DNA from: Pseudomonas sp. LS44
Lineage (GTDB): Bacteria; Pseudomonadota; Gammaproteobacteria; Pseudomonadales; Pseudomonadaceae
Length of the DNA: 64,000 nucleotides
Direction of reading: 5' to 3'
Assembly (NCBI RefSeq): GCF_024730785.1
Contig: NZ_CP102830.1
Span: 1,612,001-1,676,000 of the forward strand
The notes under the pieces: generated by a model
Seen by the model: the letters and a program-made list of their open reading frames with translations, nothing else
Told to the model about the DNA's origin: nothing
The model's database searches: none
Position numbers and translations under genes: made by a program
Shown: positions 32,615-41,126 of the stretch, piece after piece
How positions within the stretch are numbered: the first letter of the stretch is position 1
Layout of the letters: every line of letters starts with the position of its first letter

Positions 32615-33748
32615 ATGGCTGCACCTGTAGTAAGCAACGTCCTGATCGTCGGCGGCGGTTTTTCCGGCATGTCGGCGGCCATCGAACTGCGCAAGCGCGG
32701 TATTTCCGTCGACCTGGTCGAGATCGATGCCGGCTGGCGCAGCTATGGTGCCGGCATCAGCATCGGCGGCCCTACGCTGCGGGCCTTCCGTACGCTGGGC
32801 ATCCTCGAACGCTTCCTCGACGAGGGCTATGCCTGTGATGGCCTGGACATCTTCTCGGCGGAGGGTCAGCTGCTGACTCAGGTAGCGACGCCGCGCATCG
32901 CCGGCGACGAGGTGCCAGGCAGCGGCGCGGTGATGCGTCCGGTGCTGGCGAAAATACTCGCCGACGCCACCCGTGCGGCCGGCGCCAATGTCCGTCTTGG
33001 CTGCACGCTGACTGATCTTGAGCAGGACGCCGAGGGCGTCAGCGTAGGCTTCAGCGATGGCACGCGGGGTCGCTACGATCTGCTGATCGGCGCCGACGGC
33101 CTGTATTCCCAGTTGCGTGAGCGCCTGCTGGCGGAGGCGCCGACACCGCGCTACAGCGGCCAGGGCGTGTGGCGCGCAGTGCTGCCACGCCCGGCCGGGA
33201 TCACCTGCACCATGCTGTGGGTGGGGGCGCAGCTCAAGGTTGGCCTCAATCCAGTGTCCCGCGACGAGATGTATCTGTTCGTCAATGAAAACCGCCCGGT
33301 CAACGACTTTGTGCCGCCGGAGCAGTTCCTGGAGCGCTTGAAGGCGCTGTTGGAGCAATTCTCCGCGCCAGAGGTGAGGGCCGCGAGTGCGGCGCTGAAC
33401 GAGGACTCGCTGGTGGTGTTCCGCCCATTGGAAGGCCTGCTGGTACCGCAGCCCTGGTATCGCGGGCGCGTAGTGCTGATCGGCGACACCGTGCACGCGA
33501 CCACACCGCATCTGGCTTCGGGAGCCTGCATCGGCATCGAAGACGCCATCGTCCTGGCCGAGGAGCTGGAGCGTGCCGCCGGACTGCCGGCCGCGCTGGA
33601 TCGCTTTCAGTCGCGCCGCTGGGAGCGTTGCCGCCTGGTGGTGGAGAACTCCGCGCGCCTGGGTGAAATCGAAATCTCCGGCGGCGACAAGGCCGAGCAC
33701 ATGCGCATCATGCATGAGTCATTCGCCGCCCTGGCCCAGCCCATATGA
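32615..33748 (+). CDS. FAD-dependent monooxygenase (group A), second copy
   Basis: The 377-residue protein has the FAD motif LIVGGGFSGMSAA, the DG motif IGADGLYSQLRE and the GD motif VLIGDTVHATTPH, as in aromatic hydroxylases. It aligns along its length with the product at 20824 (for example DAEGVSVGFSDGTRGRYD against DAEGVDVTFSDGSQGRYD), so the two are diverged paralogues. The ATG at 32615 has GAGGG upstream; an earlier in-frame GTG is not supported. Its TGA stop lies 15 bases before the dehydrogenase start codon, so the two are co-transcribed, which suggests successive steps. Confidence 0.86.
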   Translation: MAAPVVSNVLIVGGGFSGMSAAIELRKRGISVDLVEIDAGWRSYGAGISIGGPTLRAFRTLGILERFLDEGYACDGLDIFSAEGQLLTQVATPRIAGDEVPGSGAVMRPVLAKILADATRAAGANVRLGCTLTDLEQDAEGVSVGFSDGTRGRYDLLIGADGLYSQLRERLLAEAPTPRYSGQGVWRAVLPRPAGITCTMLWVGAQLKVGLNPVSRDEMYLFVNENRPVNDFVPPEQFLERLKALLEQFSAPEVRAASAALNEDSLVVFRPLEGLLVPQPWYRGRVVLIGDTVHATTPHLASGACIGIEDAIVLAEELERAAGLPAALDRFQSRRWERCRLVVENSARLGEIEISGGDKAEHMRIMHESFAALAQPI

Positions 33749-33762
33749 GCGAGGAATCTGCA

Positions 33763-34569
33763 ATGTCGTTGCTGAAAGACCATGTCGTGCTGGTGACTGG
33801 CGGAGGTTCCGGCCTGGGCTTGGGGCTGGCGCGCCATTGCCTCGCCGAGGGCGCAGAGGTGGTGATCTTCGAGATATCCGCAGATAAGGTTCGAGCGCTG
33901 CGTGAGGAGTTCGGTCCTGACGTGCTGATCGTCCAGGGCGACGTGACCAGCCTTGCCGACCTGCGCGCCTGCCGCGAGGCGATCACTGAGCGTTATGGTC
34001 GCCTCGATGCGCTGATCGGCGCCCAGGGCATCTTCGATGGCAACGTGCCGATTCTGGAGATGCCCGAGGAACGGCTCGACGCGTTGTTCGAGGAAGTCAT
34101 GCGGGTCAACGTCAAGGGCTATCTACTGTCGGCCCGGGTGTTCGGCGAGTTGCTACGCGCCAGCCAGGGCGCGCTGGTGCTGACCACCTCGACGGCGGCC
34201 TACGCCGCCGATGGCGGTGGGGCGGTGTACAGCGCCAGCAAGGGCGCCATTCGCAGCCTGGTGGGCCAGTTGGCATTCGAGTTTGCCCCGCTGGTGCGGG
34301 TCAATGCGGTGGCGCCGGCGGGTATCGCTAACAGCCAGTTGAGCGGGCCGCGTTCGCTGGGGCTTGATGCGCAGAAGCAGTCGGATATTCCCCAAGACGC
34401 CTTCCTGTCCATGTTCCGCTCGCTGAGTCTGCTGCAGGAACTACCGACGCCCGAGGATCACGGCCCGCTGTATGCCTTCCTGGCCTCGCGGCATAACCGC
34501 ATCATGACCGGGCAGACGGTGGTGGCGGACCAGGGCCTGCTCAATCGCGCGGTGCTCAACCGGGGCTGA
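33763..34569 (+). CDS. Short-chain dehydrogenase, cis-dihydrodiol dehydrogenase (BphB-like)
   Basis: The 268-residue protein is a short-chain dehydrogenase with NAD-binding TGGGSGLGLGLA (residues 12-23) and the catalytic S143, Y156 and K160 (Y-S-A-S-K). Several segments follow BphB closely: EEVMRVNVKGYLL, GGGAVYSASKGAI, LAFEFAPLVRVNAVAPAGI and LSGPRSLG. BphB-type enzymes oxidise arene cis-dihydrodiols to catechols, the step between the Rieske dioxygenase and the extradiol enzymes. The start at 33763 has GAGGA at 33751; an ATG at 33745 overlapping the previous stop codon is possible. Confidence 0.85.
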   Translation: MSLLKDHVVLVTGGGSGLGLGLARHCLAEGAEVVIFEISADKVRALREEFGPDVLIVQGDVTSLADLRACREAITERYGRLDALIGAQGIFDGNVPILEMPEERLDALFEEVMRVNVKGYLLSARVFGELLRASQGALVLTTSTAAYAADGGGAVYSASKGAIRSLVGQLAFEFAPLVRVNAVAPAGIANSQLSGPRSLGLDAQKQSDIPQDAFLSMFRSLSLLQELPTPEDHGPLYAFLASRHNRIMTGQTVVADQGLLNRAVLNRG

Positions 34570-34581
34570 TGAGGCCCCGGT
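34559..34581 (+). terminator. Hairpin at the end of the dehydrogenase gene
   Basis: ACCGGGGC and GCCCCGGT pair across a loop containing the TGA stop codon. There is no T-run, so it is a weak or factor-dependent terminator at most. Confidence 0.4.
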
Positions 34582-34587
34582 GGTTCC

Positions 34588-34665
34588 GATGGTTCCCACG
34601 CTCCAGCGTGGGAACCTGATCCGGGGACGCTCTGCGTCCCGCAGACACAGAGCGTGGGAACGATC
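34588..34665. repeat. Dispersed repeat family A, copy 4 (inverted, internally deleted)
   Basis: Inverted relative to the other three copies. It lacks 27 bases that in the full copies lie between two CGCTCTG direct repeats, which suggests deletion by recombination or slippage between them. Confidence 0.88.
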
Positions 34666-34677
34666 AACTGCGGCGGC

Positions 34678-35586
34678 TCAGACGCGGTTCTTCAGCAGCA
34701 GCGGCACTTCCTGCTCGATCAGCTTCTGCACCGTGCGCGTCGCCAGGCTGCTGGGGCGGCGCAGCGAGCTGGCCAGCACCACGCTGCGCATTAGCTCCGG
34801 CTTGACGATGCGGGCGACCGAGAAGCGCGGGTCGTCGATGTGTTCGAACAGCCCCGAGATAATCGCATAGCCGCCGCCAGCGGCGACCACTTCCCATTGC
34901 AGGCGTATCGAGTCGGCCTCCACGGCGCAGTCGAAAAAGATGTCATGGGTCTTGGACAGCCTCTCCAGACGCATGCGCAGGGGGTGGGGGCGCGAAGGCA
35001 GGACCAGCGGCAGGTTCTGCAGGGTGGCCAGCTCCACGGTGGTCTGGGCGACCGCGGGGTCGCCGGCGCGGCCCACCAGCATTAACTTGGGCTGGACCAG
35101 CACGGATTCGTCCGAGGACGAGACATCCGCTTCCCTGAGCAGCAGGGCCATGTCGATGCGCCCTTCGTTGAGCAATTCCTCGAGGTGCGCGCTGCTGCCG
35201 TCGCAGAAGTGCAGCTTGACGCGCGGATAACGCTCGCGGATCAGCCGATACAGCGGCCCGGTGATGGGCGCGACGGTGGACGGCAGCAGGCCGACGCGCA
35301 CCTCGCCGACCGGCACGCCGCCGGAGGTGCGGATCACATCGGAGATTTCCTCGGACTCATCGGCCAAGGACTCGATGCGCGGCAGAATCTGCCGGCCGAA
35401 CTCGGTCAGGGTGACACCGCGTCCGGTACGGTTGAACAGGCGTACGCCGCAGTCCCGTTCGAGTTGGGAAATATGGCGGCTGATCATCGATTGTGGCACG
35501 TCCAGTGCCACGGCGGCTTGGGTCAGGCTGCCCAGCTTGGCCACCTTGATGAAGTGATGCCACTTGGGATCCAGGATTGGTTGCAA
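34678..35586 (-). CDS. LysR-family transcriptional regulator
   Basis: The 302-residue protein has an N-terminal winged helix-turn-helix (HFIKVAKLGSLTQAAVALDVPQSMISRHISQLERDCGVRLF) written here only in part: the recognition helix covers about residues 30-45. A periplasmic-binding-like effector domain follows from about residue 90. I start it at the TTG at 35586, which has GGAGG seven bases upstream and gives the normal LysR N-terminus. An ATG at 35637 would add 17 unusual residues. It is the only transcriptional regulator in the catabolic cluster and probably controls it with a pathway intermediate as inducer. Confidence 0.88.
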   Translation of the reverse strand: MQPILDPKWHHFIKVAKLGSLTQAAVALDVPQSMISRHISQLERDCGVRLFNRTGRGVTLTEFGRQILPRIESLADESEEISDVIRTSGGVPVGEVRVGLLPSTVAPITGPLYRLIRERYPRVKLHFCDGSSAHLEELLNEGRIDMALLLREADVSSSDESVLVQPKLMLVGRAGDPAVAQTTVELATLQNLPLVLPSRPHPLRMRLERLSKTHDIFFDCAVEADSIRLQWEVVAAGGGYAIISGLFEHIDDPRFSVARIVKPELMRSVVLASSLRRPSSLATRTVQKLIEQEVPLLLKNRV

Positions 35587-36092
35587 AGGTGGGCCTCCGG
35601 AGAGATGTGGGTGGTTAGAGTTGTTCGAGTTCCACATCTTTCGCGGATTATTCCATGCCTCAGCAGCGGGTCGCCATCCGACCAAAGCGGTCTAGGCGGT
35701 GCGGATGCCCAGATGCACAGGATGTCGCTATCGGGGCGCAAGCGTGACGAGGCTGGGGATGCCGCTACCGACTTGCTGTCCCTGCAGATCGAGACAAGAC
35801 AATCCATCGAAACGCTCTAGGACAAAATCCGATTTCAGTACCGCTTCATGCAGATCGTGAGTGTGTAGGTCGAACGTCAGCCGAGCGGGGGCTGGGGATA
35901 TTGGCCCTTGTAACCTGCGCGGTATCGGTTTTTACGGGATATCGTTTTTACAACTGGTTTGTGGGCTGCTGGCAAGGTGGAAGTGCCAGCGCCCAGATTT
36001 CTCCCGTTCGTGAGGGCTGCTGAGACGCACCTGTAACGTTTCTCTGCTCATTGCGGTCTATTCCTGCAGTAACCATTGATGGGAAAACGGTA
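35587..36092. other. Gene-free junction between the catabolic cluster and the core genome
   Basis: About 500 bases with no convincing gene on either strand, no tRNA gene and no transposase remnant. Base composition becomes less GC-rich toward the right. The region presumably contains the LysR promoter and the original upstream region of the yegS-like gene. Confidence 0.55.
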
Positions 36093-37012
36093 ATGAGCGA
36101 ACGCAAGGCGTTTTTGATCCTGCACGGTAAGCAGGCGCTCAATGAAGAGGTGCGGGCAGCGGTCCATGCCAAGCGTGAGGAGGGTTGGGAGTTGGCGGTG
36201 CGTCTAACTTGGGAGGAGGGTGATGGCTGCCGGTTGGTCGATGAGGCGCTGGCGGCGGGATATCCGATCCTCATTGCTGGCGGTGGCGACGGCACATTGC
36301 GCGAAGTCGCCGAGGCGCTGGCGCTGTCCGCCGCGGATGCCAGTCTGGCGCTGTTGCCACTAGGAACCGCCAACGATTTCGCTCGCGCTGCTGGCGTGCC
36401 GCTGATCCCAAGCGAGGCCCTGGCGTTGTTGGAGGTGCTTCCGCGGTTCATCGATTTGGGTGAAGTTGGCGACCAGCTGTTTCTTAACATGGCCACGGCG
36501 GCTTCGGCTCGAATGTCACTGCCAATACCTCGGACGACTTGAAAAAAGTCCTAGGTGGCGCGGCTTATCTGTTGACCGGCTTGAGCCGTTTTTCCGAAGT
36601 GCATTCGTCGTTTGGCAGCTTCACTGGGCCGGACTTCGCCTGGGCTGGTGAGTTTCTCGCCTTGGGTATCGGCAATGGCCGTCAGGCGGGCGGCGGCCAT
36701 GAGTTGTGTCCGCAGGCCATGGTCGACGACGGGCTGCTCGATCTGTGCATCGTGCCGGCGGCCCAGGACCTGATGGGGACTCTGGGCACGCTGTTGTCTG
36801 GAGGGATGCGTGGACTGGAGGCGGTGTCGATAAACGCGCGCTTGCCGTGGATCGAGATCGATGCCCCGGAAGGTCTGGATGTGAACCTCGATGGCGAACC
36901 TCTAGAAAGTAATCACCTGCGTTTTGCCGTTCGTTCGGCGGCGCTGCGCGTGCATCTACCGGCAGGCTCGCCATTGTTGAGTAACGACCTCACTCCGGTC
37001 TCGGGCCAGTAG
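36093..37012 (+). pseudogene. yegS: YegS-like lipid kinase, interrupted by a one-base frameshift
   Basis: The first part (to about 36497) encodes a diacylglycerol-kinase-family N-terminus with LIAGGGDGTLREVAEAL and LPLGTANDFARAAG. The second part (from about 36498, next frame) continues with GGFGSNVTANTSDDLKKVLGGAAYLLTGL and the typical lipid-kinase C-terminal domain (ALGIGNGRQAGGGH, VNLDGEP). The break lies at ACGGCGG, where related genes would need ACGGGCGG: one G is missing at about 36497-36498. Without the shift the protein would have about 306 residues, the usual length. Either the gene is newly inactivated or the base was lost in sequencing. Confidence 0.85.
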
Positions 37013-37123
37013 AAGGCTCTATTTGTAGCTGATATCCATGTGCCGTCATTCGCCGGCTTCATGCTTTTACGGTAACTGCCGATAACGCATGCAACAAACA
37101 TCTTCGCAGCCCAGGAGTAGACG

Positions 37124-38050
37124 ATGGCCGGCATTCTTGAATCGGTGGATCAGCGCACCCAGCTGGTGGGCGAAAATCGGCTGGAAATTCTGATGTTCCG
37201 TCTGGCTGGCCGCCAGCTGTTCGCGATCAATGTATTCAAGGTGCAGGAAGTCCTGCACATGCCCAAGCTGACCTTGATGCCGCACCGTCACCCGTTTGTT
37301 TGCGGGGTGGTCAGTTTGCGCGGCCAGACGCTGCCGGTGATCGACCTGTCGCGCGCTATCGGCATGCGTCCGCAAGCTGCCGATGAGAAAAGCACCATCA
37401 TCGTCACCGAGTACAACCGTTCGGTGCAGGCGTTCTTGGTCAGTGGCGTCGACCGCATTCTCAACCTCAACTGGGAGTCCATCCTGCCGCCACCCGGTGG
37501 AGCGGGTCGCCAGCATTACCTGACGGCAATCACCAAGGTCGATGAGCAACTGGTGGAAATTATCGACGTGGAAAAAGTGCTGGCCGAAATCGTGCCCTAC
37601 AAGGCGAAGATTTCTAATGATCGACTCGCCGATCCGTTGTTGGAAAAAGCCCGTGGCCGCGAAGTGCTGCTGGTCGATGACTCCAGCGTGGCCCTGGCGC
37701 AACTGCGCGACACCCTGGTGCAGCTGGGATTGAAGATGCATATCGCCAGCGACGGACTGAAGGCACTGACCCAGTTGAAAAAGTGGGCCGACAGCGGCGA
37801 GGTGATGACCGACAAGCTGCTGATGATCTTCACAGACGCGGAAATGCCGGAAATGGACGGCTATCGCCTGACCACCGAGATCCGCAACGATCCCCGCTTG
37901 CGTGAGCTGTACGTGGTGATGCACACCTCGCTGTCGGGCAGTTTCAACGATGCGATGGTCAAGAAGGTCGGCTGCGACAACTTCCTCTCCAAATTCCAGC
38001 CGGATCGGTTGGTCGATGTCATCCGCGAGCGTTTGCAACTCGACCAGTGA
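37124..38050 (+). CDS. cheV: CheV-type chemotaxis coupling protein (CheW domain plus receiver domain)
   Basis: The 308-residue protein has a CheW-like domain (about residues 15-160, with HRHPFVCGVVSLRGQTLPVIDLS) and a receiver domain (about 180-305) whose phosphorylation site is D238 in IFTDAEMPEMDG. CheV proteins link chemoreceptors to CheA and tune adaptation through phosphorylation. A good AGGAG precedes the start codon. It stands alone, separate from a che operon, as is common in Pseudomonas. Confidence 0.92.
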   Translation: MAGILESVDQRTQLVGENRLEILMFRLAGRQLFAINVFKVQEVLHMPKLTLMPHRHPFVCGVVSLRGQTLPVIDLSRAIGMRPQAADEKSTIIVTEYNRSVQAFLVSGVDRILNLNWESILPPPGGAGRQHYLTAITKVDEQLVEIIDVEKVLAEIVPYKAKISNDRLADPLLEKARGREVLLVDDSSVALAQLRDTLVQLGLKMHIASDGLKALTQLKKWADSGEVMTDKLLMIFTDAEMPEMDGYRLTTEIRNDPRLRELYVVMHTSLSGSFNDAMVKKVGCDNFLSKFQPDRLVDVIRERLQLDQ

Positions 38051-38168
38051 GCGCGTGTCGGGCGTAGGCGGAGGCCGGCGCGCGGTGCGGTTTCCTGTGG
38101 CTGGGCTTGAGCTGGCGGGCAGGGCTTCCGTATAACGGAGCTTTGACCGCCAGGGCAGGATGCAGGCC

Positions 38169-38975
38169 ATGCTGAAACTTTCCGCGCTTTACCGTTTTCC
38201 CCTCAAATCGGGCCTCGCCGAGCCGCTGCAGGCCGCGCAGCTGGACGCCCTGGGCATGGCCGGCGATCGGCGCTGGATGGTCGTGGATGCAGCCAGCGGA
38301 CGTTTCCAATCGCAGCGCGCTTTGCCGCAGATGACTCAGATTTACGCGCGCTGGAACGCCGCCGGTGGCCTGACCTTGCAGGCGCCAGGGCGACCACACC
38401 TGGATATCCCGCTGCCGGACGCCGATAGCGCGGTGCGCGGGGTCACGGTGTGGAGCGACAGCATGCTGGTGCCCGACGCTGGCGATGAAGCGGCCGCCTG
38501 GCTCAGCGAGTTACTCGGCAAGTCCTATCGGTTGGTGCAGGTCCCCCAAGCTCGTGCGCGGCAGATCAACACGAGCTATGCCGAACCGGGGGAGAAGGTC
38601 AGTTTCGCCGATGGCTTCCCGTTGCTGTTGATCGGTCAGGCCTCGTTGGACGATTTGTCGGCACGCGTCGGTCGACCATTGGAGATGCTGCGTTTTCGTC
38701 CCAATCTGGTCGTTGAAGGCAGCGAGCCGTATGCCGAGGACAGTTGGAAGCGCATCCGCATCGGCGGCATGCAGTTCCGCCTGGTCAAGGGCTGCAGTCG
38801 CTGCATCATGACCACGCTTGATCCTGTCACCGGCGAGCGCAACGCCGACCGCGAGCCATTGGCGACCCTCAAGACCTATCGCGAGCGGGACGGTGATGTG
38901 TACTTCGGCCAAAACCTGATCAACGAAAATCAGGGCGAACTACGCGTGGGCATGCAGGTAGAAGTGCTGGAGTAG
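38169..38975 (+). CDS. MOSC domain protein (YcbX/mARC-like, without ferredoxin domain)
   Basis: The 268-residue protein has an N-terminal MOSC_N beta-barrel (LSALYRFPLKSG, DRRWMVVD) and a MOSC domain with the molybdenum-cofactor cysteine region KGCSRCIMTTLDPVTGER (about residues 216-233). YcbX and mARC proteins detoxify N-hydroxylated compounds such as 6-hydroxylaminopurine. E. coli YcbX also has a C-terminal [2Fe-2S] domain, absent here, so a separate electron donor is needed. The start at 38169 fits AGGA at 38157; an ATG at 38160 is possible. Confidence 0.87.
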   Translation: MLKLSALYRFPLKSGLAEPLQAAQLDALGMAGDRRWMVVDAASGRFQSQRALPQMTQIYARWNAAGGLTLQAPGRPHLDIPLPDADSAVRGVTVWSDSMLVPDAGDEAAAWLSELLGKSYRLVQVPQARARQINTSYAEPGEKVSFADGFPLLLIGQASLDDLSARVGRPLEMLRFRPNLVVEGSEPYAEDSWKRIRIGGMQFRLVKGCSRCIMTTLDPVTGERNADREPLATLKTYRERDGDVYFGQNLINENQGELRVGMQVEVLE

Positions 38976-38996
38976 GTTGGCGCTGAGCGCCAACCT
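38974..38996. terminator. Bidirectional hairpin between convergent MOSC and slt genes
   Basis: AGGTTGGCGCT and AGCGCCAACCT form a perfect 11-base dyad around one G. It overlaps the MOSC stop codon and lies just beyond the slt stop codon. No T-run is present on either side. Confidence 0.55.
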
Positions 38997-39006
38997 GGAT
39001 AGCGGC

Positions 39007-40938
39007 TTATTGATCGTCGAAGTAGCGCTCATGCCATTCGACCAATGGTTGCGGCGCGTTGAGCTTGTGTCCGTAGATCACCGAGTAGGACAGCACGTTC
39101 TGCACGTACTGGCGGGTTTCGTCGAACGGAATGCTCTCCACCCACACGTCATAGGCCAGATGGTCGGTGCCTTTTAGCCACTGACGCACGCGGCCGGGGC
39201 CGGCGTTATAGGCGGCGGAAGCCAGCACGCGGTTGCCATTGAACTGGCCATGAACCTGACTCAGATACGCGGCGCCGAGCTGGATGTTCTTCTCCGGCAC
39301 GAGTACCTGTTGCGGTGAGGCCAGGGAAATACCGAATTTGCGTGCGGTTTCCTTGGCGGTCGCCGGCATCAGCTGCATCAACCCGGTGGCGCCAACGCCG
39401 GAGCGCGCGTCGGCCATGAAGGCGCTTTCCTGCCGGGTGATGGCGAATACCCAGCTGGAATGCAGGCCGCGGGTGCGGGCCTCGCGAACTAGGGTCGGTC
39501 GGTAGGCCATCGGGAAGCGCACATCCAGATCGTCCCAATACTGCGCCTGGCTGATGGTGCGGATCGCCGGGAAATACCATTCCATGTCGTACGCCAGGCG
39601 TGCCTGGGCGACCAGCTCGTCACGGCTGAACAGGCGGCTGACGTAATACCACTCGCGGCGCCCATCGACGATTTGCCCGCGTGCATGGAATTCCAAGGCC
39701 CGACGAATGCCAGCGGTATTGCGTACTTTTTGGATGACCTTTGGGTCCAGTGCCAACGGTTTGTTGTTCAGTTGATACGCCGACTTGATCTGGTCGGCAG
39801 CCATGAAACCGTAGAAATCACGCTCGCGCGCCACCGGCTGGTAGAGGGCGATCGGCTCGCGGCTGTTCGGCTGCGCCAACTGCAGGCTGCGCGCTTGCCA
39901 GTAGCGCCAGCGGTTGGTGCTGGCCAGCTCGGGCGGGAGCTTGCGGCTCAGCTGGTAGGCGTCATCCCAGCGGCCGAGGCGCAACAACAGGCGCATGCGC
40001 CATTCGCTAACGGTGTTGTCACGCAGCCCTGGGTCGTATTGGGTCATTACGGCCAGGGCGCGAGAGTCGAAGCGCTTGGCGAGGGTCAGGCCAATTTCGC
40101 GGGCGATGGCGACCTTCTCTTCGGTCGAGAACGGCAGGCGCTTGCTGTACACATCGAGCAGATCGAGGGCCTTTTCCGGATCTTGACGCGCCAGTCGCCG
40201 CAGGCCGAGGCCGGCAACGTCAGCCATGGTCTCGCTGGCCGGCGTGAAACGAGCGACTTGCGTGAGCATCAACGGCTTCTGCGCCACGTCGATCATCAGC
40301 TGACCCTGAGTGGACAGAGTCGGCAAGGTTTTCACCAGGTGATTGGCCAAGCCATAGTTGCGTGCCTCAGCCGCCAGTTTGGCGCGCTGCCAGCGTTTGG
40401 CTTCGGTCAGTTGGCCGCGGCTGCTCCACATGCTGAACAGCGCTTCACAAGCGTCCGGTTGGGATTTGCCGACCAACCAGAGCTTTTCGGCGCTGGCATA
40501 ACCTTCGGCTTCCAGGCCATGGCTGAGTTGGTACTGGCCATATAGGCAGTCCAGCTCGGTGAAATTCATCTTCGGATCGTAATAATTGACGAAAGTTTTC
40601 CATTCGCCACGTTCGGCCAGCCAGCGCAGCCAGCGCAATTTCATCCAGTTGGCTTGCGGCAGGTCGCCATGCTCGGCGAGGAATTTCTCGATTTCGGCAT
40701 TGCTGGCGGTTTTCAGACGGGCGGTTAGCTCGTCATACGCCAGATAAGGTTCCAGCGGATAGTCACGCAGGGCGCTGGCGTACATCCGATAAGGGCCGCT
40801 ATTGCCCTTGGCCAAGGCGCGTTTGGCTTCGTCGTAATAGAGGCGCTGCTGGGCCAGGCTGGCGGCTTGTGCGGCGCTAATACTGGCGACGGAGAGAAAA
40901 AGGCAGGGCAACAACAGGCTGAGCAGACGACCGCGCAT
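39007..40938 (-). CDS. slt: Soluble lytic murein transglycosylase
   Basis: The 643-residue periplasmic enzyme has a signal peptide (about residues 1-25, cut after AQA), a long alpha-superhelical U/L region and the C-terminal lysozyme-like SLT domain. The catalytic glutamate is E504 in ITRQESAFM, followed by GVGATGLMQLMPATA and a conserved AYNAGPGRV. It cleaves peptidoglycan glycan strands to 1,6-anhydromuropeptides, which NagZ (56054) later processes. The start at 40938 gives a proper signal peptide; an in-frame ATG 12 codons upstream would spoil it. Confidence 0.95.
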   Translation of the reverse strand: MRGRLLSLLLPCLFLSVASISAAQAASLAQQRLYYDEAKRALAKGNSGPYRMYASALRDYPLEPYLAYDELTARLKTASNAEIEKFLAEHGDLPQANWMKLRWLRWLAERGEWKTFVNYYDPKMNFTELDCLYGQYQLSHGLEAEGYASAEKLWLVGKSQPDACEALFSMWSSRGQLTEAKRWQRAKLAAEARNYGLANHLVKTLPTLSTQGQLMIDVAQKPLMLTQVARFTPASETMADVAGLGLRRLARQDPEKALDLLDVYSKRLPFSTEEKVAIAREIGLTLAKRFDSRALAVMTQYDPGLRDNTVSEWRMRLLLRLGRWDDAYQLSRKLPPELASTNRWRYWQARSLQLAQPNSREPIALYQPVARERDFYGFMAADQIKSAYQLNNKPLALDPKVIQKVRNTAGIRRALEFHARGQIVDGRREWYYVSRLFSRDELVAQARLAYDMEWYFPAIRTISQAQYWDDLDVRFPMAYRPTLVREARTRGLHSSWVFAITRQESAFMADARSGVGATGLMQLMPATAKETARKFGISLASPQQVLVPEKNIQLGAAYLSQVHGQFNGNRVLASAAYNAGPGRVRQWLKGTDHLAYDVWVESIPFDETRQYVQNVLSYSVIYGHKLNAPQPLVEWHERYFDDQ

Positions 40939-41126
40939 GACACATCCGAAAATAACGGGTACAGAAAGAAGCACGGCAGGCAGGCCGGCATTGAACGCGC
41001 CTAGCTTAGCCTTTTGCCATGAGCCGGTGAAAGTGCTGCGCCGCTGCGGGAAACATCAGGCAAAAATGCCCGGCTGGCCGCAGCGCAAAACGGGTAGAAT
41101 GCGCCCCCAGTTTTTCGGAGGTGCCC

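Noticed and set aside
6839..34665. CRISPR array suspected from recurrent short palindromes
   Set aside because: The repeats are dispersed kilobases apart, with no regular spacers and no cas genes.
35716..35820. Short open frame left of the yegS-like gene
   Set aside because: It has no ribosome-binding site and no recognisable sequence; it is too short to support as a gene or remnant.
35587..36092. Island attachment site or tRNA gene at the cluster border
   Set aside because: No tRNA-like cloverleaf, integrase gene or direct repeat could be found there by eye.
36539..37012. Second half of the yegS region read as a separate gene
   Set aside because: Its sequence continues the lipid kinase exactly in the next frame, and no ribosome-binding site precedes it.
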